This document shows positions 9,673 to 18,849 of a stretch of 64,000 nt of DNA, piece after piece. The translations under genes and the position numbers were made by a program. The stretch covers positions 115,781-179,780 of the forward strand of contig WGMT01000032.1 in NCBI GenBank assembly GCA_016124945.1, in the 5' to 3' direction. Below the pieces are notes generated by a model. The model was not told where the DNA came from, did not search any database, and saw only the letters and a list, made by a program, of their open reading frames with translations. The DNA comes from a bacterium. GTDB lineage: Bacteria; Chloroflexota; Anaerolineae; Caldilineales; Caldilineaceae. Positions within the stretch are counted from its first letter, which is position 1. Each line of letters begins with the position of its first letter.

Positions 9673-9751
9673 ATCAAGCAAAACCATGATCAAGCAAAAC
9701 CATGATCAAGCAAAACCATGATCAAGCAAAATCATGATCGAGTAAAATCAT
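9672..9751 (+). repeat. Five tandem 16-bp repeats
   Basis: GATCAAGCAAAACCAT is repeated at 9672, 9688, 9704, 9720 and 9736; the last two copies carry substitutions (AAATCAT; GATCGAGTAAAATCAT). It fills the 100-bp gap between the HD-domain gene and the FAH-family gene. It could be a slippage product or a multi-site operator. Confidence 0.8.
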
Positions 9752-9772
9752 CGACCAAGGGCGGAACTTCCT

Positions 9773-10573
9773 ATGCGTATAGTGCGTTACGTAACGAATG
9801 TGGACGATAGTCGAGGGAAACCCACCTGGGGCCTTCTCTTGGAAAAGTATGTCTATCCGCTGCGCCAAGCGCCGTATGACAGCCCTCGATTGGCGCGGGA
9901 TTTTGCGCCTGAGATCGAAGGCGCGCCGATGTTGATAGACGAGGTGAAACTACTTCCGCCCTGTGATCCACGCAAGATCATCTGTGTTGGGCGCAACTAT
10001 GCGGCGCACGCCGCCGAGTTTGGCAACGAAGTGCCCGAAGAACCGGCCATCTTCCTCAAAGCCGGCACGACACTCATCGGCCCCGGCGAATCGGTCATCC
10101 TACCGTCGATCAGCCAGCGCGTCGATCACGAAGCAGAGTTGGCGCTGGTCATTGGCAAGCGGGCACGCTATCTCAGCCCACAAGACGCGCACAACATCAT
10201 CCTGGGCTACACCTGCGCCAACGACATTACGGCGCGTGACCTACAAAAGAAAGATGTGCAGTGGACCCGTGGCAAAAACTTCGATACCTTTGGGCCGGTC
10301 GGCCCGTGGCTAGACACCAATTGGGATCCTGAAGGCAAGATGATCCGTTGCCTGGTCAACGGCGAAGTGCGCCAGGAAAGCAACACCGACCTCTTCGTCC
10401 ATTCCATCGGCAAAGTACTTGCCTTCGTCTCCCAATTTATGACACTGGAACCGGGCGATCTTGTCATGACAGGCACACCGGAAGGCGTGAGCGCCCTGCA
10501 TCCAGGCGACACCGTCACCGTGGAAATCGAAGGCCTTGCCACCCTGACGAACCCGGTCATTGCCGGCGTTTAG
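9773..10573 (+). CDS. Fumarylacetoacetate hydrolase (FAH) family protein
   Basis: 266 residues. C-terminal catalytic domain: KIICVGRNYAAHAAEFGNEVPEEPAIFLKAGTTLIGPGE, DHEAELALVIGKRARYL (metal-binding E-x-E), YTCANDITARDLQKKD, WTRGKNFDTFGPVGPWL, SQFMTLEPGDLVMTGTPEGV. Such proteins hydrolyse or decarboxylate beta-diketone type acids (for example hydroxyhepta-dienedioate isomerase, acylpyruvase, oxaloacetate decarboxylase activities). The N-terminal ~70 residues are the short FAH N-domain. Substrate not determinable. The next gene begins about 50 bp downstream. Confidence 0.88.
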   Translation: MRIVRYVTNVDDSRGKPTWGLLLEKYVYPLRQAPYDSPRLARDFAPEIEGAPMLIDEVKLLPPCDPRKIICVGRNYAAHAAEFGNEVPEEPAIFLKAGTTLIGPGESVILPSISQRVDHEAELALVIGKRARYLSPQDAHNIILGYTCANDITARDLQKKDVQWTRGKNFDTFGPVGPWLDTNWDPEGKMIRCLVNGEVRQESNTDLFVHSIGKVLAFVSQFMTLEPGDLVMTGTPEGVSALHPGDTVTVEIEGLATLTNPVIAGV

Positions 10574-10621
10574 CCAAGTTTACCCGAAACTACCCGCACC
10601 GCTACTGATGAGGAACGATTT

Positions 10622-11557
10622 GTGTCTGCCATTCCGCGGCTAAAGCACTTTACCGACCTGAACGGGATTACGAGCGAGCAGTTTTGGGGCCTGTTGCGCC
10701 TGGCCAAGCGGCTCAAAGACGAACGACAACAACGGGGCGCCAATGAGCCGATTCTGGCCAACAAATCGCTGGCCATGATCTTCCAGAAGCCGTCGCTGCG
10801 TACCCGTGTTAGCTTCGAAATGGGCATGCAGCATCTAGGCGGCTATGGGTTCTACCTAAGTCCCCAAGAAGTCGGCCTGGGCAGCCGCGAAACCGCCCCC
10901 GACGTAGCCCGTGTGCTCAGTGGCTACGTTGACGGCATCATGGCGCGTGTCTTTGATCACCAGCACATCCTCGATATGGCGGCGTGGGGCAGCGTACCGG
11001 TGATCAACGGGCTTAGCGACTTCAGTCATCCATGTCAAGCATTGACAGACATTTTCACGGCCTGGGAACATCTAGGCGATCTGGCAGATCGCACCATGGT
11101 CTATGTGGGCGACGGAGACAACAACGTGGCCACCAGTCTGATTATGGCAGCAGGCAAAGTCGGTATGAATGTACGGATTGTGGCCCCTGTAGGCTACACG
11201 CCGTCGCATGAAGTGCTTGGCGCCGGCGAAGGCGAAGTCGCCATTACAGATGATCTGGACGGCGTCATCGGTGCCGATATTCTGTACACCGATGTTTGGA
11301 CGAGCATGGGCCAGGAAGAACAACGCGAACAGCGGCTACAAATCTTCCCACCCTATCAGGTGAACGCCGAATTGCTGGCGCGTACACAGAACAAAGAAGT
11401 CTTGGTGATGCACTGCCTACCCGCCCACCGTGGCGAAGAGATCACAGACGACGTCGCCGATGGCTCGGCCAGCGTGCTTTTCCCCCAGGCGCACAATCGA
11501 CTTCATGCCCAAAAGGCGGTGCTGGCGCACCTGTTGGGAAATGTGCCACTTGATTAG
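10622..11557 (+). CDS. argF: Ornithine carbamoyltransferase
   Basis: 311 residues with GTG start after GAGGAACGATTT. Carbamoyl-phosphate loop [19 protein letters not shown] (SxRTR), [31 protein letters not shown] (HPCQxLTD), [34 protein letters not shown], and the ornithine-binding [11 protein letters not shown] near the C-terminus. It converts ornithine and carbamoyl phosphate to citrulline in arginine biosynthesis. Other arg genes are not in the window, so it appears to be a detached arginine gene. Confidence 0.93.
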   Translation: MSAIPRLKHFTDLNGITSEQFWGLLRLAKRLKDERQQRGANEPILANKSLAMIFQKPSLRTRVSFEMGMQHLGGYGFYLSPQEVGLGSRETAPDVARVLSGYVDGIMARVFDHQHILDMAAWGSVPVINGLSDFSHPCQALTDIFTAWEHLGDLADRTMVYVGDGDNNVATSLIMAAGKVGMNVRIVAPVGYTPSHEVLGAGEGEVAITDDLDGVIGADILYTDVWTSMGQEEQREQRLQIFPPYQVNAELLARTQNKEVLVMHCLPAHRGEEITDDVADGSASVLFPQAHNRLHAQKAVLAHLLGNVPLD

Positions 11558-11593
11558 CCCTATCACCGGTGTGCGAAACCGGCCCCCGAACGC

Positions 11594-12430
11594 ATGAATG
11601 ATCTAATGCCTGTACTCAGCCGGTTGTTCAACTGGCAGAGTCTCGTCGACCTGACTCTCGTCGCGCTCTTTTTCTTCATTCTACTAAGGCTCTTCCGCGG
11701 CACACAAGCAGTCCAGTTGTTGCGCGGGATTCTGGTGATCGCCCTTGTGGTGGCCGTGATTTCCCGAACCGTTCAGTTGACAGCGTTCAGTTGGCTTCTC
11801 CGCAATAGTTCTCTGGCCGTACTCGTGGCCATCCCTGTCATTTTTCAGCCCGAACTGCGCCGCGCCCTAGAAAAAGTGGGGCGCGGTATGCCTTTTCTGA
11901 ATCGACGTGTAGAAGGCGCTTCCACTCAGCAGATGATCAATGAGATCGTCAAAGCCTGTGAGCAGTTGGCCGACAATCGCTTTGGCGCGCTGATTGTGTT
12001 GGAAGGTGCCACGGGCCTTGGCGAGTATATCGATCGCGGCGTCCCTATCAGCGGTGAAATTACGGCAGAGTTGCTCACAACGATCTTTTATCCGAAGACG
12101 GCGCTACACGATGGCGCCATCATTGTGCGCGACGGACGCATTGCCGCCGCCGCCTGTGTGCTCCCCCTCACACACCGAGAACTCCTCGATCCACTATTGG
12201 GCACCCGTCACCGCGCCGCTATTGGCGTCACCGAGCAATCGGACGCGCTCTCAATTGCCGTCTCTGAAGAGACGGGCGCCATCTCAATCGCACGTAACGG
12301 ACGCATTACCCGCCGGCTCGACAACAACCGTCTCCGGCGTGTACTAACAGAATTCTATGATCGGCGCGCCGCCGAGAGCGAGGCCGAGCAGGACGAAGTA
12401 AATGCCGAGCAGAGTGTTCAAACTCAATAA
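11594..12430 (+). CDS. cdaA: Diadenylate cyclase CdaA (c-di-AMP synthase)
   Basis: 278 residues. Three N-terminal transmembrane segments (about 18-34, 42-57 and 72-84) precede the DAC domain with the catalytic DGA (about 173-175) and RHR (about 205-207) motifs, in LHDGAIIVRDG and LLGTRHRAAIG. It makes the second messenger c-di-AMP from two ATP. The C-terminal tail is acidic and overlaps the next gene (cdaR) by 29 bp, the standard cdaA-cdaR arrangement, although glmM is not adjacent. Confidence 0.93.
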   Translation: MNDLMPVLSRLFNWQSLVDLTLVALFFFILLRLFRGTQAVQLLRGILVIALVVAVISRTVQLTAFSWLLRNSSLAVLVAIPVIFQPELRRALEKVGRGMPFLNRRVEGASTQQMINEIVKACEQLADNRFGALIVLEGATGLGEYIDRGVPISGEITAELLTTIFYPKTALHDGAIIVRDGRIAAAACVLPLTHRELLDPLLGTRHRAAIGVTEQSDALSIAVSEETGAISIARNGRITRRLDNNRLRRVLTEFYDRRAAESEAEQDEVNAEQSVQTQ

Positions 12431-13745
12431 TCGCATGCGCGAAAATCTCAGTACCATGATCATGTCAGTGCTGCTTGCGCTGATTGTCTGGTTCTTCGCT
12501 ATCGATCAGGAAAACCCCCTCATACGCCAAGAGTTCGATCAACCAGTGCCAGTCGAAGTACTGGGCCTGGCCGATGGCACACAAACCTTACAAGATCTTA
12601 CAAAACGGAATGTCTTCCTGACATTGCGCGCGCCCCAAAGCACCTGGCAGAACATCTCACTCGACGACTTCAGCGCCTATATCGATCTGAGCGGACGTGG
12701 CCCTGGAAGTTGGGAAGTGCCCATCATCGTCGAGCCGGTAGACATTGACGTAACCGTGGTCGACCAACAACCGCGTCAGTTGCGTGTTCAGATTGAAGAA
12801 GTGATCACCAAAACGGTCGACGTGCAGGTGGAAATCATGGACAGCCCTGCCTTTAGCTACGAAGCACAGTCGGCCATTGTCGAACCAGCGTCGGTTACGG
12901 TGACAGGGCCGCGCACCCAAGTGGATCAGGTGCACAGCGCCGTGGCCGAAATCTTCTTGCGCGGCGCCAGAAGCCAGGTGGAACGTACCCAGGCCCTTTC
13001 GCCGCGGAGTACACAAAACCTGCCGGTCGACCGGGTGAATGTCACACCGCAGAATGCGCTGGTGGTGGTGCCAATTGTGCAACGCCCCGGCCGCAAAGAA
13101 GTGGCCGTCGTCGTCACGGTGGAAGGACAGCCGGCGCCGGGCTATCGGCTCACCAGCATCACGTCGGAGCCAGGTACTGTGATCCTGCGCGGCAGCCCCG
13201 AAGCGTTACTCGAAATAGGCGGGTTCGTAGAAACGCCTGTGCTCAACATCGAAAACGCCACCGGCGACGTGCGCGAGCGGCTGCCGCTCATCCTCCCCGC
13301 CAATATTTCCACAATGGGTGAAACCAGTGTCAATGCGGTGGTGAGCATCTCGCCGATTGTCAGCAGCATCCCACTCACGCGTCAGCCCATTATTCAAGGT
13401 CTGAATAGCAACCTGCGCGCCACCGTCTCACTTTCGCGCATAGACGTCATCGTTAGTGGGCCGTTGCCGCGGCTCAATACCATTAGCCCCGACGATGTAC
13501 GTGTTACCCTCGATCTGTCGGGTCTCTTGCCCGGTAGCCATGTGGTGGCGCCCACGATTGTATCGCCCGAGGGGATCGTGGTGGATGCCATTATCCCGCA
13601 AGCAGTGGAAGTGACCATCGAATCGACGGTGACGCCGGAGCCGACGGGTACACCGGCGACGCCGACACCCGGCGGTACGATCCCTGTTCCGACGCCGACC
13701 ACCACACCTGAGGGGTCGATCCGGCCACAAAAAGTGCTGGGCTAG
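12402..13745 (+). CDS. cdaR: YbbR-domain protein CdaR, regulator of CdaA
   Basis: 447 residues with one N-terminal transmembrane helix (MIMSVLLALIVWFFAI) and extracytoplasmic YbbR repeats. Repeated motifs such as VLGLADGTQTLQDLTKRNVFLTLRAP, ITKTVDVQVEI, PASVTVTGPRTQVDQV and LPGSHVVAPTI mark about four repeats. It ends with a Thr/Pro-rich tail (TVTPEPTGTPATPTPGG). In Firmicutes CdaR modulates CdaA, and the overlap with cdaA here supports the same pairing. Confidence 0.88.
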   Translation: MPSRVFKLNNRMRENLSTMIMSVLLALIVWFFAIDQENPLIRQEFDQPVPVEVLGLADGTQTLQDLTKRNVFLTLRAPQSTWQNISLDDFSAYIDLSGRGPGSWEVPIIVEPVDIDVTVVDQQPRQLRVQIEEVITKTVDVQVEIMDSPAFSYEAQSAIVEPASVTVTGPRTQVDQVHSAVAEIFLRGARSQVERTQALSPRSTQNLPVDRVNVTPQNALVVVPIVQRPGRKEVAVVVTVEGQPAPGYRLTSITSEPGTVILRGSPEALLEIGGFVETPVLNIENATGDVRERLPLILPANISTMGETSVNAVVSISPIVSSIPLTRQPIIQGLNSNLRATVSLSRIDVIVSGPLPRLNTISPDDVRVTLDLSGLLPGSHVVAPTIVSPEGIVVDAIIPQAVEVTIESTVTPEPTGTPATPTPGGTIPVPTPTTTPEGSIRPQKVLG

Positions 13746-13839
13746 GCTATACAGCGCCATCTCTCATCATGTACCGGTTGGCAATTAGGCGCGGCAACCG
13801 TCGTCGCGGTACAATAGGGTGTATCTAGCTTGACTGCTG

Positions 13840-13867
13840 AAAGCGGTAGCACGTGTGGCGCCGCTTT
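13840..13867 (+). terminator. Possible hairpin with T-run before der
   Basis: AAAGCGG (13840-13846) pairs with CCGCTTT (13861-13867), followed by TTTAT. It lies 27 bp before the der start and downstream of a TACAAT box at 13810-13815, so it could be an attenuator-like leader as well as the end of the cdaR transcript. Confidence 0.4.
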
Positions 13868-13893
13868 TTTATTGCACTGTAAACGAGACAATC

Positions 13894-15276
13894 ATGAGTA
13901 AGCGTAAGCCTGTGGTCGCCCTGGTAGGCCGACCCAACGTGGGCAAATCCACCTTGTTTAACCGCCTTACCGGCACCCGCATCGCCATTGTTGAGGATCT
14001 GCCGGGCACGACGCGCGACCGCATCTACGGCGAAAGCGACTGGAACGGCATTGGCTTTATTGTCATCGATACGGGCGGCTTGGAGGCGCAGTCGACGGCG
14101 GAATATCGCACCCAAATCCCCGGCGCGGCCCCCCTGGCCAAAGACTCGACACTCTTTATCACTGAAATTCAGAACCAAGCCCAGTTGGCTATGGAAGAGT
14201 CCGACGCCATCATCTTGGTGGTGGACGGCAAAGAGGGCCTCACCGCCGCTGATATTGAGGTGGGTGAATCACTGCGCCTGAGCACGAAGCCGATCTTCCT
14301 TGCCGTCAACAAAACCGAGAGCAAAGAACGGCAACTGAACGCCGCTGAATTCTGGCAGTTGGGGCTGGGCGAGCCTGTGCCCATCAGCGCCTATCATGGC
14401 GACGGCGTGGGCGATCTGCTGGATGAGTTGGTAAAGGTGTTGCCCGAGTACCCTGTAGACGAATTCGAAGACGAACGGATCAGCATTGCCATTGTGGGGC
14501 GGCCCAATGTGGGCAAGAGCAGCCTGCTCAACGCCCTCCTCGGCGAGGAACGCGCCATCGTCAGCGAAATCGCCGGCACCACACGCGATTTCATCGACAC
14601 CGAGTTGACCTATGAAGGGCAGCGCATCCGCCTGATTGACACCGCCGGCATCCGCCGCCGTGGCAAAGTGGAACCGGGCATTGAAAAATACAGCGTCCTG
14701 CGCAGCATGCAGGGCATTGATCGCGCCGATGTAGCGCTTCTGCTCATCGACGGCGCAGACGGCGTCACTGCGCAGGACGCGCATGTGGCTGGATACGTCC
14801 TCGAAAAGCAGCGCAGTGTGGTGGTTGTGGTGAACAAGTGGGATTCGGTGGAAAAAGACAGCAACACGATGGTCGAATACACCCGCCAGATCCGCCAGGA
14901 TCTCAAGTTCCTCGACTACGTACCGGTGATCTTTGTCAGCGCATTAACCAAACAACGCATCCACACAGTACTGCCCACGGCGCTGGCCGTGGCTGCGGAA
15001 CGTAGCTTCCGCATTTCCACCGGCGAGGTGAACCGCCTGCTCCAAGAAGCATACGACCGCAACCCACCCGCCAGCCATACAGGACGGAAACTGCGCATCT
15101 ACTACGCAAGCCAGGTCGACACAGCGCCGCCCAGCTTTTTGCTCTTTGTCAACGATCCTGAGCTGGCCCATTTTAGCTACCTGCGTTATCTGGAAAATCA
15201 GATTCGTGAATATCATCCATTCTTGGGCACGCCGATTCGCATCTTTATGCGGCGACGCAACAAGAAGGACGAGTAG
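13894..15276 (+). CDS. der: Ribosome-assembly GTPase Der (EngA)
   Basis: 460 residues with two tandem G domains and a C-terminal KH-like domain, the Der signature. G1 motifs: LVGRPNVGKSTLFNRL near the N-terminus and IVGRPNVGKSSLLNALLG at about residues 198-215. G4 motifs are VNKTES (degenerate NKxD) and VNKWDSVEKD. The KH domain ends with YLRYLENQIREYHPFLGTPIRIFMRRR. It acts in 50S subunit maturation. Domain 1 carries an insertion (YRTQIPGAAPLAKDSTLFITEIQNQ) relative to short family members. Confidence 0.95.
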   Translation: MSKRKPVVALVGRPNVGKSTLFNRLTGTRIAIVEDLPGTTRDRIYGESDWNGIGFIVIDTGGLEAQSTAEYRTQIPGAAPLAKDSTLFITEIQNQAQLAMEESDAIILVVDGKEGLTAADIEVGESLRLSTKPIFLAVNKTESKERQLNAAEFWQLGLGEPVPISAYHGDGVGDLLDELVKVLPEYPVDEFEDERISIAIVGRPNVGKSSLLNALLGEERAIVSEIAGTTRDFIDTELTYEGQRIRLIDTAGIRRRGKVEPGIEKYSVLRSMQGIDRADVALLLIDGADGVTAQDAHVAGYVLEKQRSVVVVVNKWDSVEKDSNTMVEYTRQIRQDLKFLDYVPVIFVSALTKQRIHTVLPTALAVAAERSFRISTGEVNRLLQEAYDRNPPASHTGRKLRIYYASQVDTAPPSFLLFVNDPELAHFSYLRYLENQIREYHPFLGTPIRIFMRRRNKKDE

Positions 15277-15296
15277 ATCCGGCCGAGGCTGCCAAG

Positions 15297-16271
15297 GTGA
15301 GCTGGTTGCAGTCAATTCGTTTTTACACTATCGAACTTTCGTTGATCGCTGCGCTTTTGGCGGCGATTGGCTTTTTTGGCTATATCGGCTACGGGTTAAT
15401 CGATCCGGCGGCTGCCAACCCGAATTTTTCGGGACAGCAGGCGATGATGCATGTAGCACAGCAGATGGGGTACGGTCCTCGCTATACAGGATCGGCGGGG
15501 AACACAGCCACCGGCGACTGGCTGATCGAAGAATTAGGACAGGCTGGCTGGTCGGTTTATATTCAACCCTTCCGGGTGACCACAGAAGAAACCCCGGCGC
15601 GCAACATCATTGCCGTACGTGGGCAAGGCCCCACCGTGATGCTCACCACCCACTACGACAGCCGACTTTACGCCGACCTGGATGGCGCCGCCGACCGTCG
15701 CACAGAGCCTGCACCCAGCGCCAACGAGACGGCTTCGGGTGTGGCGGTGTTGGTGGAGTTGGCGCGTACACTGGCGATTGATGAAACTGGGCGCGAAATC
15801 TGTCTTGTCTTCTTTGATGCAGGAAGCAACGGCGGCATTCCCGGTTGGGATGCCGACATGGGCAATCGTTACTTTGTTGAGCAGTTGGATGCACTGCCCC
15901 GTTGTGGAGTACCTGAACTTGTTGTCCTGGTTGACAGCGTGGGCGACATGGATCAAGAGATTCCTCGGCCTACCGGCGCTGATGAAGGCTTGGCGAATGC
16001 GATTTGGCAAGTGGCCGAAACATTGGGGTACGATCAGTGGGTGAATGAGAGCGCAGTCGAAGATACAACCCAAAGCAACACCAACAATCCCGATTCCATC
16101 CAGGGTAACTATTTTGCGGCGTTGGGCATCCCTACCGTCGAGATCCGCGATCCCAACTACCGTCACCGCGGCACCCAGGCCGACACAGCAGACAAACTCA
16201 GCCCCGAGAGCCTGCAACGTGTAGGGCGGACGCTGGAAGTCTGGCTTGAAGAGGGAGTGAACAGGAATTAG
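15297..16271 (+). CDS. M28-family peptidase homologue with degenerate active site
   Basis: 324 residues, GTG start, one N-terminal membrane anchor (about 11-36) and an exported M28 aminopeptidase-like domain. TTHYDSR (His119, Asp121) is conserved. The next ligand motif, normally NDGASG, reads NETASG (Glu144), and the catalytic D-x-E-E/D segment reads FFDAGSNGGIPGWD, so the acidic pair after Asp174-Ala175 is Gly-Ser. The terminal His motif (W-H-T-x-x-D-T) reads RGTQADT, with a nearby His290. These changes suggest loss or alteration of zinc peptidase activity. It lies between der and lgt. Confidence 0.8.
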   Translation: MSWLQSIRFYTIELSLIAALLAAIGFFGYIGYGLIDPAAANPNFSGQQAMMHVAQQMGYGPRYTGSAGNTATGDWLIEELGQAGWSVYIQPFRVTTEETPARNIIAVRGQGPTVMLTTHYDSRLYADLDGAADRRTEPAPSANETASGVAVLVELARTLAIDETGREICLVFFDAGSNGGIPGWDADMGNRYFVEQLDALPRCGVPELVVLVDSVGDMDQEIPRPTGADEGLANAIWQVAETLGYDQWVNESAVEDTTQSNTNNPDSIQGNYFAALGIPTVEIRDPNYRHRGTQADTADKLSPESLQRVGRTLEVWLEEGVNRN

Positions 16272-16322
16272 TGGCACAATATTGGTGTGCATTCATTCAG
16301 ATTTCAGGAGAAGACCTCGCTT

Positions 16323-17267
16323 ATGAATCCGGTAATTTTTGAGTTTGGGCCGTTTGCCCTGCAATGGTATGGGGTTTTCATCGTGGGTGGGTCTGTGGTG
16401 GCGGCGTGGCTTGCGGCGCGCTATGCCGAACGCGACGGCGAAAACCCCGACCATGTGTGGAATCTACTGGCCTGGACGTTGATAGCAGGCATCATTGGGG
16501 CGCGGCTGTACCACGTCTTCTCGTCACCGGCAGATGCAGCGGGGTGGTCTTACTACCGAGAGAATCCGATTGAGATCATCAACTTCTGGAATGGCGGCTT
16601 CCGTGGGCTGGGGATCTATGGCGGGCTGGTGGGTGGGCTTATTGCCATTACGATCTATTGCTATGTCAACAAGCTGAACGTCCTCAACTACCTGGACTAT
16701 ATCGGTCCCAATGTGTTACTTGGGCAGACCATTGCCCGCATGGGCAACTTCGTCAACCAGGAACTCTATGGCCCTGCTACGGATCTGCCCTGGGCCTTCC
16801 ACATTAACCCTGCTTTTCCCTGTCAGCGCCCGCCCAACATCCCAGCGGACATCGGCTACTGCGGTGCGGGCAACCTGTCGGCTGAGTCGATTGCCTGGTA
16901 TGCCAACAATGGCTTCCACCCCACCTTTTTCTACGAAGCGCTGTGGAATCTGGTGCTTTTTGGTGTGGTCTACCTGGTGATTCGCCATTACGGCCACATG
17001 CTGCGCAAAGGTGACGGCGCGCTGCTCTACTTTATCGCCTATCCTGTGGGCCGCTTCTGGGTGGAGATGTTCCGCCCCGACGCGTGGACGATGGGCGCGC
17101 TGGCCACAGCGCAGTGGATCGCCATTATCAGCGTTGTGATCTCGGTGACGCTGTTGCTCTGGCGGCACACCGGCTGGTCGGCCAAGGCTAACCCCGAAGA
17201 CACGTTACACAAGTTGAGTGTCCACCCCTATGCGCCGCAGCGGGCCAAAGCGGGCGCTCGCCGCTGA
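16323..17267 (+). CDS. lgt: Prolipoprotein diacylglyceryl transferase
   Basis: 314 residues from ATG 16323, polytopic. Lgt signature IARMGNFVNQELYG, plus the N-terminal FGPFALQWYGVFIVGG, HVFSSP, GFRGLGIYGGLVGG and the late PTFFYEALWNLVLFGVVYLV and YPVGRFWVEMFRPDAWTMG. It transfers diacylglyceryl from phosphatidylglycerol to the lipobox Cys of prolipoproteins; several such lipoproteins are encoded in this window (capA, the hydrolase at 20138, the FAS1 protein). A strong intrinsic terminator follows. Confidence 0.95.
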   Translation: MNPVIFEFGPFALQWYGVFIVGGSVVAAWLAARYAERDGENPDHVWNLLAWTLIAGIIGARLYHVFSSPADAAGWSYYRENPIEIINFWNGGFRGLGIYGGLVGGLIAITIYCYVNKLNVLNYLDYIGPNVLLGQTIARMGNFVNQELYGPATDLPWAFHINPAFPCQRPPNIPADIGYCGAGNLSAESIAWYANNGFHPTFFYEALWNLVLFGVVYLVIRHYGHMLRKGDGALLYFIAYPVGRFWVEMFRPDAWTMGALATAQWIAIISVVISVTLLLWRHTGWSAKANPEDTLHKLSVHPYAPQRAKAGARR

Positions 17268-17285
17268 ACCACGGATTTACCGATT

Positions 17286-17319
17286 AAAAAACCTCGAACT
17301 GTTACGTTCGAGGTTTTTT
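17286..17319 (+). terminator. Intrinsic terminator of lgt
   Basis: AAAAAACCTCGAAC (17286-17299), a six-base loop, then GTTCGAGGTTTTTT (17306-17319). Perfect 14-bp stem ending in T6; the A-run on the left makes it work in both directions. Confidence 0.9.
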
Positions 17320-17392
17320 GATCCACAGATTACACAGATTGAAAGGATTTACAGAAGAGAATGTCTACAACACCCAGTCCCCAGTCCCCAAC

Positions 17393-17680
17393 TCATGCAA
17401 TCATCTCAATGTAATAGTCGATCAACTCTGCGTCCATACGCCAGCCTTCGACGCGGTTGGCAGCCAGTTGCAGTTGACGGTGTGCCAGTGCGCTGTTCTG
17501 ACTGACACAGACCACCTGCACCACGGCGCGTGTGTGTACGTCCTGGGCCTCAGCTTCGCAGACGGAGACATTGAAGTCGCGGCGGAGGCGCGCGATCATC
17601 GGCTTCAAGATGCCACGCTTTTCCTTCAAGCTGTAGACGAGCGGGAGATAGAGTTCGAGGGTTAAGAGTCCGATGGCCAT
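17393..17680 (-). CDS. DUF503 (YlxP-like) family protein
   Basis: 95 residues. [49 protein letters not shown] matches the small ferredoxin-fold DUF503/YlxP family, often found near ribosome-maturation genes. Molecular function is not established. It stands alone, convergent with lgt, with the bidirectional terminator between them. Confidence 0.85.
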   Translation of the reverse strand: MAIGLLTLELYLPLVYSLKEKRGILKPMIARLRRDFNVSVCEAEAQDVHTRAVVQVVCVSQNSALAHRQLQLAANRVEGWRMDAELIDYYIEMIA

Positions 17681-17800
17681 GTGTGCGAGTTGCGGATTGC
17701 GAATTGCGGATTAAAAGAGTGTTGTCGATGTTTCTGATTGGCTGATAGCGTTCAGGTACGGCCCTTCCCCGCAGTCTGCAATTCGCAATCCGCCATTGTG

Positions 17801-18643
17801 TTAGCGGTGTTGTGTCCATGCGGGGGTAGCGTACTGTTCGCGGATCAATTCGGCGCTGCAACGGATTTCCGCCGCAGTCAACGCGCCGAGAACAAGGTCG
17901 AGGTTGAGCGTTTCGGCGAATCCGGCGGACATGGCGGCGGCAACGTGGGCGAAGTCGAGCAAAGACGACTCTTCGTCAACGCCGAGGGCGTCGGCCAGGG
18001 TCAGGGCGCGGGTGGAAAGCTGAGCACGTAGGGTGGCAGCTTCGTCTTCAGGCAACGCCAGCACATCCACCAGGCGGGCGATGTCACCCACCAGGGGCAG
18101 GCTACCGTGCTGGAGAACGTATCCCTGGCGACGGCTCTGGGCACTGCCCATGAGCTTGCGTCCACGCGCGGTGATTTCGTAGGCGCTGGGCACTTCAAAA
18201 CAGGCAGCGGAGACATCGCGTCCGGCGCGCACGTCACCTCCCGCCTTTTCGGCCTGCAATCCCAACGTTTGAAGACCGCTCAACAGGCCGTTGCTCAGGC
18301 GCAGGTAGGCATCCATCACACCGCCGGCCATGCGCGGTTCGGCGGCGGCGGCGGCGGCGGAATAGGTCAATTCGTCGGTATGCAGGATGGCGCGCCCACC
18401 GGTGGTGCGGCGCACGAGATCGTAGCCCAACGCTTCAATCTGCGCCACGTCCACATCGGCCACCTTTTGATGACGCCCCAAACTCACAGCCGGCGGCAAC
18501 CAGCGATAGAAACGTAACGTCGGCGGCACCTCTCCGGCGGCGGCGGCGATGGCAATGGCTTCATCTACGGCCATGTTGGCCGCACCGGAGCGGGGTTCGT
18601 CTTCGATGATGAGACGCCAATGGGCGCGGGTGAAGGAAGTCAT
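17801..18643 (-). CDS. Lipoate-protein ligase A family protein
   Basis: 280 residues of the BPL/LplA/LipB fold: [59 protein letters not shown] (RRxTGGRAVxH motif) and [32 protein letters not shown]. It should attach lipoate, octanoate or a related acyl group to carrier domains, or be a lipoyl/octanoyl transferase. A run of Ala and Gly codons around residues 90-100 is locus-specific. Which acyl donor it uses cannot be seen. Confidence 0.85.
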   Translation of the reverse strand: MTSFTRAHWRLIIEDEPRSGAANMAVDEAIAIAAAAGEVPPTLRFYRWLPPAVSLGRHQKVADVDVAQIEALGYDLVRRTTGGRAILHTDELTYSAAAAAAEPRMAGGVMDAYLRLSNGLLSGLQTLGLQAEKAGGDVRAGRDVSAACFEVPSAYEITARGRKLMGSAQSRRQGYVLQHGSLPLVGDIARLVDVLALPEDEAATLRAQLSTRALTLADALGVDEESSLLDFAHVAAAMSAGFAETLNLDLVLGALTAAEIRCSAELIREQYATPAWTQHR

Positions 18644-18849
18644 AAGGCAAAAGTGGTTGCAGGTTGCAGGATCGAATTGTTGTGCTGCCGGGACTACGTG
18701 TCAAGTTGCGCAAACCGTAGGTCACGCTACCAGCGTGACGAGCGTACTCGACGAGTTCATCTCCGTGTTGCAAGGACGCGATCTCGTACGCAACGTTCTG
18801 CGGTTGGTAACCGCAGCTACGGTATACGAGGGATCATCACATCACCTTG
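18644..18849. other. Gap with two small hairpins
   Basis: No gene is seen. It contains the hairpins GTCACGCTACCAGCGTGAC (about 18721-18739) and TGCGGTTGGTAACCGCA (about 18801-18817). The G/C-balanced phrases look like intergenic palindromic repeats. Confidence 0.5.
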
